Positions 18,197 to 26,161 of a stretch of DNA of 64,000 nucleotides are shown piece after piece. Source of the stretch: UBA10649 sp965278965 (GTDB lineage Bacteria; Actinomycetota; Actinomycetes; S36-B12). The DNA lies in the NCBI GenBank assembly GCA_965278965.1, contig OZ257127.1:744001-808000 (forward strand). Direction: 5' to 3'. Numbering within the stretch: position 1 is the first letter of the stretch; every line of letters begins with the position of its first letter. The translations under genes and the position numbers were made by a program. A model generated the notes under the pieces. That model saw nothing but the letters and a program-made list of their open reading frames with translations, was not told the origin of the DNA and ran no database searches.

Positions 18197-18808
18197 TCAG
18201 GTGAACGTGATGACGAGTGTGCCGCTGCCGCCGAGCATCGTCGACGTCTCGGCGACCGTCCACGGGATCGTGATGATGGCGTTGCGGCTGCCCCACGAGT
18301 TGCTGCCGGAGTTGAAGGTGAACGCGCCGGTGCTCGGCGTGAACGAGAAGCGCGAGCACCCGTTGCTGCTGCTGCCCCCGGAGTAGTCGCAGTCGCTCGC
18401 GGCGCCGAAGATGACCGTCGAGGCGATGTCAGGGGTTGGCCCGGTGTACAGGTTGTAGGTGTCACCGCTGCTGCGGTTGCCACCGGCGTAGGTAGCCGCG
18501 GGACCGCCACTGAACGGGGCCTTCGGCGGCGGGCTGGACGGGGGCGGCGTGCTCTCCCCGCCACCACCACCACCGCCACCACCACCACCGCCACCGCCGC
18601 CGCCGCCGCCGGGAGCGGACGACGACGCGCTCGCGACGGGCGGCAGGGCGCCCGCTGCGTTGTTGTAGCTTCCCTGGCTGCGATAACCCAGGAACGCGAC
18701 GGAGCCGACGATCGCGGCGCCAATCAGCGCGACGATGAGGCCGTACTCGACGAGCGTGATCCCGCGCTCGTCACGCACGACACGGTTACGGGCCGATAGG
18801 TGGTTCAC
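18197..18808 (-). CDS. Flp-type prepilin with poly-Gly linker
   Basis: 203 aa from GTG 18808, with GGGGGAA upstream. The leader ends RDERG and is followed by ITLVEYGLIVALIGAAIVG, a textbook Flp prepilin site and spine (about residues 16-34). A stalk of 18 consecutive Gly and then a Pro-rich segment lead to a compact beta domain with two Cys (DCDYSGGSSSNGC) and the tail GGSGTLVITFT, which resembles the tail of the IPT-repeat protein. It is shorter than its neighbours and lacks their Cys repeats. Processing by a prepilin peptidase is expected; none is encoded in the window. Confidence 0.72.
   Translation of the reverse strand: MNHLSARNRVVRDERGITLVEYGLIVALIGAAIVGSVAFLGYRSQGSYNNAAGALPPVASASSSAPGGGGGGGGGGGGGGGGGGESTPPPSSPPPKAPFSGGPAATYAGGNRSSGDTYNLYTGPTPDIASTVIFGAASDCDYSGGSSSNGCSRFSFTPSTGAFTFNSGSNSWGSRNAIITIPWTVAETSTMLGGSGTLVITFT
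18557..18610 (-). repeat. GGN trinucleotide run encoding 18 Gly
   Basis: Eighteen Gly codons in a row, mostly GGT and GGC, form the linker between the pilin spine and head of the gene at 18197-18808. A run like this can change length by slippage in whole codons. Confidence 0.9.
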
Positions 18809-18950
18809 AGAGTTCCCCCGGTACAGGTCCCGGGCTTCTCCGCCCGCCGACTCGGATGGTCAGCGACGCTATCGGCGGAACCCGCACGCGACCCGCTCAG
18901 GTTCCTCTCGGAATCCTCACGTCCCGAGCGCCGTCGGCGGCGGCGGTACG

Positions 18951-19805
18951 TCAGGTGGTCAGCGTGACCGCAAGCGTGTTGCCCGTGACCGTCGCCGTCT
19001 TCGTGGTCCCGTTCCAGGGGTAGGTGATCGTGATCGTGTAGGTGATCGTCACGGTGCCGCTGCTGCGGTTGATCGCGGGCAGCGTGATGCTGCCGCCGCT
19101 AGCGGTCGCCGCCGAAGGAGTCGGGTTTCCCGTCCAGCTCTTCGTAGTCGAGTTGACCGTGATCGCCGCGGTGTACGGCGTCGACGCGTAGGACCAACCG
19201 CTGAGCACATTGGTCGTGCCGGCGACGTTGACCTTCTGGTTGTTCACCTTGGCACCCGGACCCGCCGGCGTGACGCACGCGTTCGTCGACGTGCTCGGGA
19301 TCTGGTTCGACGCCGTGCAGTCCGTCTGGGGCACGCAGCTCACGGTGCCGTCCTGGTAGAAAGGGGTGCCACCTGTGCAGGCCGTGCAGGTGTTCGTCGT
19401 GATGTCGTAGCCCTGGCTGGCCGGCTTGCAGGTGGAGGTCTTGAGGCTCGCGTCGCAGGTGTGCGTCTGCCAGTTCGGCCACTGGGTAACCGGGTCGCAT
19501 GATGGCGCTGCCTCGCACTCACCCCCGAGCGCGTCGTAGAACTTCCCTTGCGCGGCGCATGCCCCCACCATCGCGTAGTCGATCACGATGCTCGGTGCCG
19601 TCATCGCCGACTGCGGCGACCCGACCTTGACCTCACTTGCCGCGTAGCTGTTGTTCAGCGACGTGCGAAGCAGGGTGATCGCGCCGAACATGCCGACGAC
19701 GAAGAGAGTCAGGATGACGCCGTACTCCACTGCGGTCGCGCCTCGCTCAGAACCACCGGCAGCGGACGTGCGGCGACGCAGCACATGCCGCTGGAACCAC
19801 AGCAT
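18951..19805 (-). CDS. Flp-type prepilin with Cys-rich repeats
   Basis: 284 aa. ATG 19805 is preceded by GGAGGGG at good spacing, so the open frame upstream is not used. The leader ends GSERG and is followed by ATAVEYGVILTLFVVGMFG, with Glu at +5. The ectodomain has repeated units such as CAAQGKFYDALGGEC and CKPASQGYDITTNTC, then a beta-rich C-terminal domain with TITITYPWNGTTKT, nearly identical to the motif in the 398-aa pilin. The two are therefore paralogues. It is the promoter-proximal gene of the three, and the 172 bp upstream of it should hold the promoter, though no clear -10/-35 stands out. Confidence 0.72.
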   Translation of the reverse strand: MLWFQRHVLRRRTSAAGGSERGATAVEYGVILTLFVVGMFGAITLLRTSLNNSYAASEVKVGSPQSAMTAPSIVIDYAMVGACAAQGKFYDALGGECEAAPSCDPVTQWPNWQTHTCDASLKTSTCKPASQGYDITTNTCTACTGGTPFYQDGTVSCVPQTDCTASNQIPSTSTNACVTPAGPGAKVNNQKVNVAGTTNVLSGWSYASTPYTAAITVNSTTKSWTGNPTPSAATASGGSITLPAINRSSGTVTITYTITITYPWNGTTKTATVTGNTLAVTLTT

Positions 19806-19977
19806 GGCGCCCCTCCCGCGCTGACCGACGGAGAGCCGGACCGTCGACAATGCCGTCGCGCCCGAAACGTCCGATTCTGGGACGAACCGTAGCACCGCAG
19901 GCACGGGTGGAGCACCCAGCGAACATCACAAGGCCCTCACGATCGGCGGGTCCGCGATGGGGGCGTGGGCGAGGCCG

Positions 19978-21024
19978 TCAGGCCAACATGTGGGCGGCGA
20001 GCAGCTCGAGCGTCGCTCCGCGCGAGCCGGTCGAGGTCAGGTCCTCCCCGTCGACCGGTCCCCAGATCGGGCTGACCATGACTTCGTCGACCCCGAGGCC
20101 GGCGGCGAGCGAACGCAGGGTGGCCGCGACATCGCCGGGCGTCCCCACGACCCACCGCCGCCGGGTCTTGTCGGCGACCTCGCGCTCGGCCGGTGTCCAC
20201 GCGTAGTCGCGCGCCTGGTCGACGGTCCGCAGTGCGACCAGCGGGGCACCGGTCCGCAGCAGCGCCATGTTGATCAGCTGCGGCTGGATGAGATCCTCGG
20301 CGACGGCCGCATCGGGGTGCGCCAGCACGTTGACCGGCAGGATCGTCCGCGGCTCCGGGTAGGCCGCACTCGGCGTGTACTCCCGCCGGTACAGGGCAAG
20401 CGCCTCCTCCACCCCGGGCGCGCCGAAATGGTTGGCGAACACATACGGCAGCCCCCGCTCAGCCGCCAGCCGGGCCGAGTAGTCGGACGAGCCCAGCAGC
20501 CACAGGTCCGGCGACGACGTCGCACGCGGGGTGGCGCGGACGTCGATCGCGTGCCCGCCAATCGTCAACCGCGTCGCCGCGTCCACCTCGCCCTCGATGC
20601 CCAGGAGGTAGGTGAGCAGCGTGACGTCGACGTCGAAGTCCTCCGCGCCGCTTCCCCGGCCGCCGCGGACGAGGTGGTTGGTGACCGGGTCGGACCCTGG
20701 GGCACGGCCGATCCCAAGGTCGATGCGGCCGGGCAGCATTGCCTCCAGCAGCGCGAACTGCTCGGCGACGACGGTCGCGGTGTGGTTCGGCAGCATGACG
20801 CCGCCCGACCCGAACCGGATCTGCTCCGTCCCGGCAGCGAGGTACGGGATGAGCACCGGCGGTGCCGTCGAGGCGATCGCCGGCATGTTGTGGTGCTCGG
20901 CGATCCAGAAGCGCGTGTAGCCCAGGCGGTCGGCGAGCCGGGCCAGCGCGTGCGAGGCCTGTAGCGCCTGGCCCGTGCTCTGGCCAGCGCTCATCATCAG
21001 CAGGTCGAGGACGGACAGGCGCAC
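19978..21024 (-). CDS. LLM-class flavin-dependent oxidoreductase
   Basis: 348-aa luciferase-like monooxygenase fold (TIM barrel): LSVLDLLMMSAGQSTGQAL at the start, then RFWIAEHHNMPAIASTAP, IRFGSGGVMLPNH, and FALLEAMLPGRIDLGIGRAPGSD. This is the pattern of the single-component subgroup often annotated as MsnO8-like. It should bind FMN or F420; the substrate is unknown. The start is GTG 21024 behind GAGGGTGG; another GTG lies 18 bp upstream. It is downstream of the MFS exporter gene with a 34-bp gap, so an oxidoreductase-exporter pair is possible. Confidence 0.85.
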   Translation of the reverse strand: MRLSVLDLLMMSAGQSTGQALQASHALARLADRLGYTRFWIAEHHNMPAIASTAPPVLIPYLAAGTEQIRFGSGGVMLPNHTATVVAEQFALLEAMLPGRIDLGIGRAPGSDPVTNHLVRGGRGSGAEDFDVDVTLLTYLLGIEGEVDAATRLTIGGHAIDVRATPRATSSPDLWLLGSSDYSARLAAERGLPYVFANHFGAPGVEEALALYRREYTPSAAYPEPRTILPVNVLAHPDAAVAEDLIQPQLINMALLRTGAPLVALRTVDQARDYAWTPAEREVADKTRRRWVVGTPGDVAATLRSLAAGLGVDEVMVSPIWGPVDGEDLTSTGSRGATLELLAAHMLA

Positions 21025-21058
21025 ACGCCCACCCTCACACACGCCGGTGCCGGCGTCG

Positions 21059-22462
21059 CTAGGAGGTCGTCGACCGACGCAACCGGCCCAGCATCGTCGT
21101 GGTGATCACCCCGAGTGCGGTCAGCGCCGCCAGGCCGAACGCCATGATCCGGGCCGACTGGAGGAGTGAGTCGCCGACCGCGACGAGGACGCCGACCAGC
21201 GCGGACGCGATCGTGTACGCGATGAGCTGCGTGGTGCTGAGAGCCGACGCCGCCTTGGCCGCCTCGTCCTCGTCGTCGGACGCGCTCAGCGCGGCGACGT
21301 TCAGGTGCGGGATCGCCACGCCGATGGAGGCGCCGGCGAGGACGAGGACAGCCGCCCACATGAGCAGCTGCGCCGCAGAGGCACCGTCGACGAGCAGCGC
21401 GCCGAACGCGACGAGCCCCAGGCTCAGCCCGAACGGGGCGATCCGGATCGCGCGTCGTGCTCGCTGGGCGTCGAACCGGACGCTCATCAGCTGCGCGCTC
21501 ACCCAGCCCAGCGAGATGCACGCGCCGAGGAACCCGGCGAGGAAGGGCGATAGGCCGCCCAGCTCCTGGCCGAAGAGCGGGATGTAGGTCTCGGCGATGA
21601 CGCCGGCGCACAGCGTCGCGACCGTGAGGTAGACCCACTTCAGGGAGTTGCGCCGGCGGAACGCCAAGCGCGGCAGGACGGTCGCGCGGGCCCGCGACTC
21701 GACGACCAGGAACAGCACGAACAACGCGGCGCCGGCGAGCAGGCAGCCCGCGGTCGGCCACCCGCGTGCCACCGTCGAGCCGATGCTGAACGCGGCAGCG
21801 GCAACGGTGAGCAGCGCCAGCGACGCCAGCGGGAAGCCCCCGCGCTGGGTGGGTTCGCCCTGGCGTCGGGGCAGGTGCCGGACGGCCAGCGCTGCCAGGG
21901 CGAGGGCGGCGGCGACCAGGAGGCCGAACGCCCACCGCCACGCGTGGAACTGCGCGAACACCCCGCCGACGCTCGGGCCGACCAGGGCCCCGATCCCCCA
22001 CATGGCCGAGATGAGGCCGGCGGCCTTGACCCACAGGTCGGGCGGGAGCGTGCTTCGGATGACGGCATAGCCGAGGCCGGCGAGCAGCCCGCCGCCGAGC
22101 CCCTGGACGACCCGGCCGACGACCAGGACGGACATGCTCGTCGTCACGGCTGAGACGGCCACGCCCGCGGCGAACGTGAGGAACGCCGTCAGGTAGGCGC
22201 CGCGCAGACCCCAACGGTCGATCGCGCGGCTGACCAGGAGCGACGCGTTGACCGCGGCGATGAGGAACGCCGTCGCAACCCACGCGTACAGGTCGCCACC
22301 CCCGATGTCGCCGACGATGGAGGGCAGGAGCGCCGCGGTGAAGTAGAGGTTCATCGCGTACAGCAGGACGCCGCCGGCGAACACGAGGACGACGGCCCGG
22401 TGCCCGGTGGCGAACAGGGATGTGCGGCTCTCGGATTCGTTCGTCTGCTGCCCGGCGCTCAC
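21059..22462 (-). CDS. MFS transporter, drug-exporter type
   Basis: About 467 aa with 12-14 hydrophobic helices. Motif A-like loop SRAIDRWGLRGAY and motif C-like GGGLLAGLGYAVIRSTLP match DHA2-type multidrug exporters. I chose GTG 22462 because the frame upstream encodes a promoter-like stretch (TTGACA at 22501-22496 reading leftwards) rather than protein. It is followed on the same strand by the LLM oxidoreductase gene. The substrate is not predictable. Confidence 0.83.
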   Translation of the reverse strand: MSAGQQTNESESRTSLFATGHRAVVLVFAGGVLLYAMNLYFTAALLPSIVGDIGGGDLYAWVATAFLIAAVNASLLVSRAIDRWGLRGAYLTAFLTFAAGVAVSAVTTSMSVLVVGRVVQGLGGGLLAGLGYAVIRSTLPPDLWVKAAGLISAMWGIGALVGPSVGGVFAQFHAWRWAFGLLVAAALALAALAVRHLPRRQGEPTQRGGFPLASLALLTVAAAAFSIGSTVARGWPTAGCLLAGAALFVLFLVVESRARATVLPRLAFRRRNSLKWVYLTVATLCAGVIAETYIPLFGQELGGLSPFLAGFLGACISLGWVSAQLMSVRFDAQRARRAIRIAPFGLSLGLVAFGALLVDGASAAQLLMWAAVLVLAGASIGVAIPHLNVAALSASDDEDEAAKAASALSTTQLIAYTIASALVGVLVAVGDSLLQSARIMAFGLAALTALGVITTTMLGRLRRSTTS

Positions 22463-22478
22463 GAGTCGCCACCGTATG

Positions 22479-22501
22479 CGGTCCGGGGCAGATCGTGTCA
22501 A
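22479..22501 (-). promoter_or_regulatory. Putative promoter of the MFS gene
   Basis: On the minus strand TTGACA (22501-22496) is followed after 17 nt by CATACG, a weak -10, shortly before the chosen GTG at 22462. The -35 is a perfect consensus. Transcription would begin only a few bases before the start codon. Confidence 0.4.
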
Positions 22502-22543
22502 TCTATGCGCGACGCCATCTCATATTTCGAGACATTGCCGTAC

Positions 22544-22906
22544 CTAGCTGGATCGGGTCGCCAGCAGGTCGAGCACCCGCTCCGGCGGGCGGGCGACGAC
22601 GGCGCAGTCGCCACGGATGACGATCGGCCGCTCGATGAGCACGGGGTTCGCCGCGAGCGCGGCCAGGAGTGTGTCGCGGTCGGCATCGGCCAGCCCGAGC
22701 GCGGCGTACACCGGCTCGCCCGTGCGCACGATCGTCCGTGGGTCATCGGTCCCGAGCAGGAAGAGCACGCGTTCGAGCTGCTCCCTCGTCGGTGGCGTGT
22801 CGAGGTACCGGACCTCGTCGACATCGGCGCCGCTCTCCACGAGCAGAGCGAGCGCGCCTCGGGACTTGGAGCAGCGCGGGTTGTGCCAGATCTCGACCTC
22901 GGCCAT
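22544..22906 (-). CDS. arsC: ArsC-family arsenate reductase-like protein
   Basis: 120-aa thioredoxin-fold protein of the glutaredoxin-linked ArsC family. The opening EIWHNPRCSKSRGAL places the catalytic Cys at residue 12; NPVLIERPIVIRGDCAVVARPPE near the C-terminus carries the Arg of the oxyanion site (seen as IERPIV). The length is typical. It reduces arsenate to arsenite in the cytoplasm if active. No arsR, arsB or acr3 is nearby, so a general disulfide-reductase role is possible. It is divergent from the SnoaL-like gene with 41 bp between starts. Confidence 0.8.
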   Translation of the reverse strand: MAEVEIWHNPRCSKSRGALALLVESGADVDEVRYLDTPPTREQLERVLFLLGTDDPRTIVRTGEPVYAALGLADADRDTLLAALAANPVLIERPIVIRGDCAVVARPPERVLDLLATRSS

Positions 22907-22947
22907 GCGCCCACGCTAGCCACGACGCCCGGTGCTAGAACCAGGGC

Positions 22948-23310
22948 ATGAGCTCGAACATCGACGCCGTCCGCGCCTACATGTCGTCCTACGCCGCCGG
23001 CGACCACGAGGGCGTCGACGCGCTCCTCGCCGACGACGTCACGTGGATCGTCCACGGCTTCGGGCGGTTCGACGGACGGTCCGCCTACGTCGCCGAGATG
23101 AAGCGGGGCGAGGCGGCCGGGCAGCCACTCATCGTCGCGGACCGGTTCGTCGAGCAGGGTGACATCGTGTGCGTGACCGGCCGGGTGCAGGCGCCGATGG
23201 CCGACGGCTCGCATGTCGACCTCGTGTTCAGCGACGTGTTCACCTTCCGCGACGGGCTCATGGCCGTCGTCGAGTCGTACGTCGTGCCGCTGGGTCCCCC
23301 AAGCGGCTGA
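22948..23310 (+). CDS. SnoaL/NTF2-like domain protein
   Basis: 120-aa single-domain protein with the NTF2-like pattern: an N-terminal helix (IDAVRAYMSSYAAGDHEGVDALLADDVTW), then a curved sheet with GRFDGRSAYV and HVDLVFSDVFTFRDGLM. This cone fold covers small isomerases, hydrolases and polyketide-shunt proteins. No catalytic residues can be assigned and the function is unknown. It is a single gene, convergent with the broken hydrolase 4 bp away. Confidence 0.75.
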   Translation: MSSNIDAVRAYMSSYAAGDHEGVDALLADDVTWIVHGFGRFDGRSAYVAEMKRGEAAGQPLIVADRFVEQGDIVCVTGRVQAPMADGSHVDLVFSDVFTFRDGLMAVVESYVVPLGPPSG

Positions 23311-23314
23311 CTCT

Positions 23315-24063
23315 CTAAGCCGGGCGCGGCAGGCAGTCCGCGAGCAGGCTCGCGAGCTCCCGCCAGTGCCGTTCCGCGGCGGCCTCGTCATAGACGGGGA
23401 GGTCGCTCATCGTGAACCCGTGCCGGGCATCGGCGTAGATCTCGCACCGGTGGTCGACACCGGCGCTGGTGAGGATCCGGTCGAGCTCTGCCGCCATCTC
23501 GGGCGGGTAGCCGTTGTCGTGGTCGGCGCCGGCGACGTACACCCGGGCCGCAATGGCGGGAACCAACAGGTGCGGGCTCGCTCGGTGTCATTGACCAGGC
23601 CGGCTCCGTGGAAGCTGGCGGCCGCGGCGACGCGGTCGGGGTACGTGCCGGCGACCGCCAGCGAGATCCCGCCGCCCATGCAGTAGCCCGTCGTGCCGAC
23701 CGTCGAACCGACGACGTCGTCACGAGAGGCCAGGTAGTCGAGAAACGCGGCCGTGTCGGCGGCCGCCCGCGCGGTGTCGGTCGAGGCGAGGAGGTGCCCG
23801 ATGGCACCGCGAACGTCGCCGGAGGCGAACACCGCTGCCGGATCGAGCGGTTCGTACGGCCCGACCCGGTAGAACAGGTTCGGCAGCAGGACGACGTAGC
23901 CGAGCGCGGCCAGCCGCTCCGCCATGGCGACCGTCGTCGGCCGGACGCCGAACCCGTCGGTGTAGAAGATCACCCCGGGCGCGGGTCGGCCGTCGTCGGG
24001 TGTGCAGACGAACGCCGGGCACTCCCCCGCCGGCGTGCGGATCGTGACCCGGTCGGTACCCAC
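23315..24063 (-). pseudogene. Dienelactone hydrolase family gene, frameshifted
   Basis: Two adjacent minus-strand frames together give a complete dienelactone hydrolase of about 249 residues. The first (from GTG 24063) runs through IFYTDGFGVRP and the nucleophile site GYCMGGG, then after NDTERA turns into non-homologous sequence. The second (about 23569 down to 23315) resumes with LLVPAIAARVYVAGADHD (catalytic Asp) and ADARHGF (catalytic His). One missing base near 23575-23585 explains the split and separates Cys from Asp/His. It is either a real null allele or a sequencing error; the rest of the gene shows no decay. Confidence 0.8.
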
Positions 24064-24162
24064 TCGATGCGCTCCGTTCGTACGTGTGGCTGCGAGGTCA
24101 GCGACGCTAACAGCCCGCTCGCGGAGCGTGGACCCGTGCGTTCACCCCAGCCCGACGTCCGC

Positions 24163-24897
24163 TCAGCGGGTCGCGTCGAGGAACTCGCGGACGATCTGGC
24201 CGACCAGCGCCGGTCGCTCGGCGACGAGCAGGTGGCTCGCACCGGGCACGATGCACAGCTGCGCATCGGGGATCGACGCGGCGATCAGCGCCGTGTGCTC
24301 CAGGCGAACCATGTCGTGTTGACCGGCCATCACCAGGACCGGCGCCGCGATCGCCCCGAGGTCACGGGCCGGGATGTCGGGTTCGACCGCCCACATCGCG
24401 TGCAGCTTGGCCGCGACGACCTCCGCGTGCGCGGGGCCATCCGGGGACAGCGCCGCGTACTGGTCGTCGATGAGCTGGGCGCCCGCGGCCGGCATCGCCC
24501 GGTCGTGCTCGTCCTCCGCGACGAAGCCGTCGACATCGATGTTGGCGCTGATCGCGACGACCGACCGAAACCGGTCGGGGTGATCGCGAGCGATCAGCAG
24601 GCCGATGATCGCGCCGTCGCTGTAGCCGACCATGTGGGTGTCGGCGAGCCCGACTGCGTCCAGGTAGGCGAGCGTGTCGGCGACGGCCTCGGCGTACGAG
24701 TAGGGGCCATCGCGGTCCGGCGTCCGGCCGTGGCCAGGGCGTTCCACTGCATGCACCCGGTAAGCCGGCGTGAGCGATTCGGTCATCTCACGCAACGTCT
24801 CGAGTGAACAGAACCCGCCGTGCAGGACGACTACAGGCGGCCCGTCGCCCGCGACTTCGTGATGGCTGGCGACGCCGCGCACGTCTACGTAGGGCAC
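24163..24897 (-). CDS. Alpha/beta-fold hydrolase
   Basis: 244 aa. Features are the oxyanion strand VVVLHGGF, the nucleophile elbow GYSDG (Ser about 110), the acid in MAGQHDMV and the His in GASHLL: a complete catalytic triad. It is cytoplasmic with no signal. I start it at GTG 24897, which has GGAGA five bases upstream. A longer reading would begin inside the tRNA-Ala gene and is an artefact. The substrate is unknown; the closest look is to 3-oxoadipate enol-lactonase and epoxide-hydrolase-like proteins. Confidence 0.8.
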   Translation of the reverse strand: MPYVDVRGVASHHEVAGDGPPVVVLHGGFCSLETLREMTESLTPAYRVHAVERPGHGRTPDRDGPYSYAEAVADTLAYLDAVGLADTHMVGYSDGAIIGLLIARDHPDRFRSVVAISANIDVDGFVAEDEHDRAMPAAGAQLIDDQYAALSPDGPAHAEVVAAKLHAMWAVEPDIPARDLGAIAAPVLVMAGQHDMVRLEHTALIAASIPDAQLCIVPGASHLLVAERPALVGQIVREFLDATR

Positions 24898-24984
24898 CGG
24901 TTCTCCGGTTCTGACGGCAGTGTGAACTGGCAGCCGACGTGGGAGGCCATCTTCTGCCCGCAACAATGGTCGGGCCACTTTGAG

Positions 24985-25057
24985 TGGAGCTGAGGGGATT
25001 CGAACCCCTGACCCCCTCCATGCCATGGAGGTGCGCTACCAACTGCGCTACAGCCCC
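24985..25057 (-). tRNA. tRNA-Ala (anticodon GGC)
   Basis: A 73-nt cloverleaf on the minus strand. The acceptor stem is GGGGCTG paired with CAGCTCC, the discriminator base is A, the D-loop contains AGTTGGTAG, the anticodon stem CCTCC/GGAGG closes the loop ATGGCAT (anticodon GGC), and the T-arm is CAGGGGTTCGAATCCCCTC in part. The 3' CCA is not encoded. It lies next to the phosphatase-rsfS-nadD cluster, a common position in actinomycetes. Confidence 0.97.
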
Positions 25058-25089
25058 GAAAAACGGGAACACCAGACTATACAAGACCC

Positions 25090-25734
25090 CTAGCGGTCGT
25101 CCGCGAGGGCTGCCACCGGCAGCGACCCCGCGTTGTACTCCTGCAGGCGCCACCGCGGGCCGTGCGCCCCGCGGTTCTCCTCCAGGACCGACCAGGCGCA
25201 GTTGGCCAGGACGCCCAAGGCCGCCCAGTGCTCCGGCGGGAGCTCCAGGAGCGAGCCGATCGCGGCGCGGGCGGCTCCGCCGTGCGTCGCGACGACGAGG
25301 GTCCCGTCCTCCTCGGTCTCGGCGAGCGCGCGACCGATCGCCGCCGCCATCCGCTCGGCGACCTCGCGACGGTTCTCGCCGCCGCCGGGACGGGAGTCCG
25401 GGTCGGCCGCCCACCGCTCCATCTCGCCGGGGAACCGCTCCTCGATCTCGTCGCGGGTCAGCCCCTCCCACTGACCGGCGTGGGTCTCGCGCAGGTCCGG
25501 GTCGGTGACGACGTCGATGCTGACAAGGTCGCCCAGAGCCTGGGCGGTCGCCAATGCGCGTGACAGGTCCGAGCTGACGATGCGCTGCGGCGCGAGCAGT
25601 GCGAGGGTCTCGGCCGCGCGTGCGGCCTGGGCGACGCCGATGTCGTCCAGCGCGACATCGGTCTGCCCCTGGAACCGCTTCTCCGCGTTCCAGGGGGTCC
25701 GTCCGTGCCGCCAGACGATGAGCCGACGGCTCAC
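25090..25734 (-). CDS. Histidine phosphatase family protein
   Basis: 214 aa, phosphoglycerate-mutase-like fold. The catalytic RHG is in LIVWRHGRTPWN (about residues 9-11), a conserved Glu lies in LRETHAGQWEG, and the second His is in VVATHGGAARAAIG. The start is GTG 25734, overlapping the rsfS stop by 4 bp, so it is coupled to rsfS. In actinomycetes this position is held by a broad-specificity phosphatase, sometimes assigned as a glucosyl-3-phosphoglycerate or sugar phosphatase. The substrate cannot be fixed from sequence. Confidence 0.85.
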   Translation of the reverse strand: MSRRLIVWRHGRTPWNAEKRFQGQTDVALDDIGVAQAARAAETLALLAPQRIVSSDLSRALATAQALGDLVSIDVVTDPDLRETHAGQWEGLTRDEIEERFPGEMERWAADPDSRPGGGENRREVAERMAAAIGRALAETEEDGTLVVATHGGAARAAIGSLLELPPEHWAALGVLANCAWSVLEENRGAHGPRWRLQEYNAGSLPVAALADDR

Positions 25735-26126
25735 GCGCGGCCGTCCGATGCGTGCCGCGGGGCGTTGACCTCGGCCGGCAGCGGGATGACCGGGCAGTCC
25801 TTCCACAGTCGCTCGATCGCGTAGTGGATTCGCTCCTCGGCGAGCTGCACGTGCACGACGATGTCACCGAAGTCCAACAGCACCCAGCGGCCCTCGGACT
25901 CCCCCTCCCGGCGCAGCGGCTTCGATCCGATGCCGTGGAGCCGCTCCTCGACGGCGTCGACGACGGCGCGAACCTGCCGCTCGTTGTCGGCCGAGCACAA
26001 TACGAACACGTCCGTGATCACCAGCTGTTCGCTGACGTCGATCGCGACGATGTCGTGCGCGAACTTGTCGGAGGCGGCCTCGGCAGCGGCGATCGACGCG
26101 GCGACGGCTTCTGGGCTGGCGGTCAC
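25731..26126 (-). CDS. rsfS: Ribosome silencing factor RsfS
   Basis: 131 aa of the RsfS/Iojap family: DKFAHDIVAIDVSEQLVITDVFVLCSA is visible in the first half, and the family's WVLLDFGDIVVHVQ and RIHYAIERLW in the second. It binds ribosomal protein L14 and blocks subunit joining under starvation. It lies in the usual order nadD, LytR_C protein, rsfS, phosphatase, and starts at ATG 26126. Confidence 0.93.
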   Translation of the reverse strand: MTASPEAVAASIAAAEAASDKFAHDIVAIDVSEQLVITDVFVLCSADNERQVRAVVDAVEERLHGIGSKPLRREGESEGRWVLLDFGDIVVHVQLAEERIHYAIERLWKDCPVIPLPAEVNAPRHASDGRA

Positions 26127-26161
26127 AAGGGGTCCTTCGATCGGATGCAGGACTATCCAGC

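Noticed and set aside
24898..25026. N-terminal extension of the alpha/beta hydrolase reading MAWRGSGVRIPSAP
   Set aside because: These residues are the translated tRNA-Ala gene. The real start at 24897 has a ribosome site and begins the domain.
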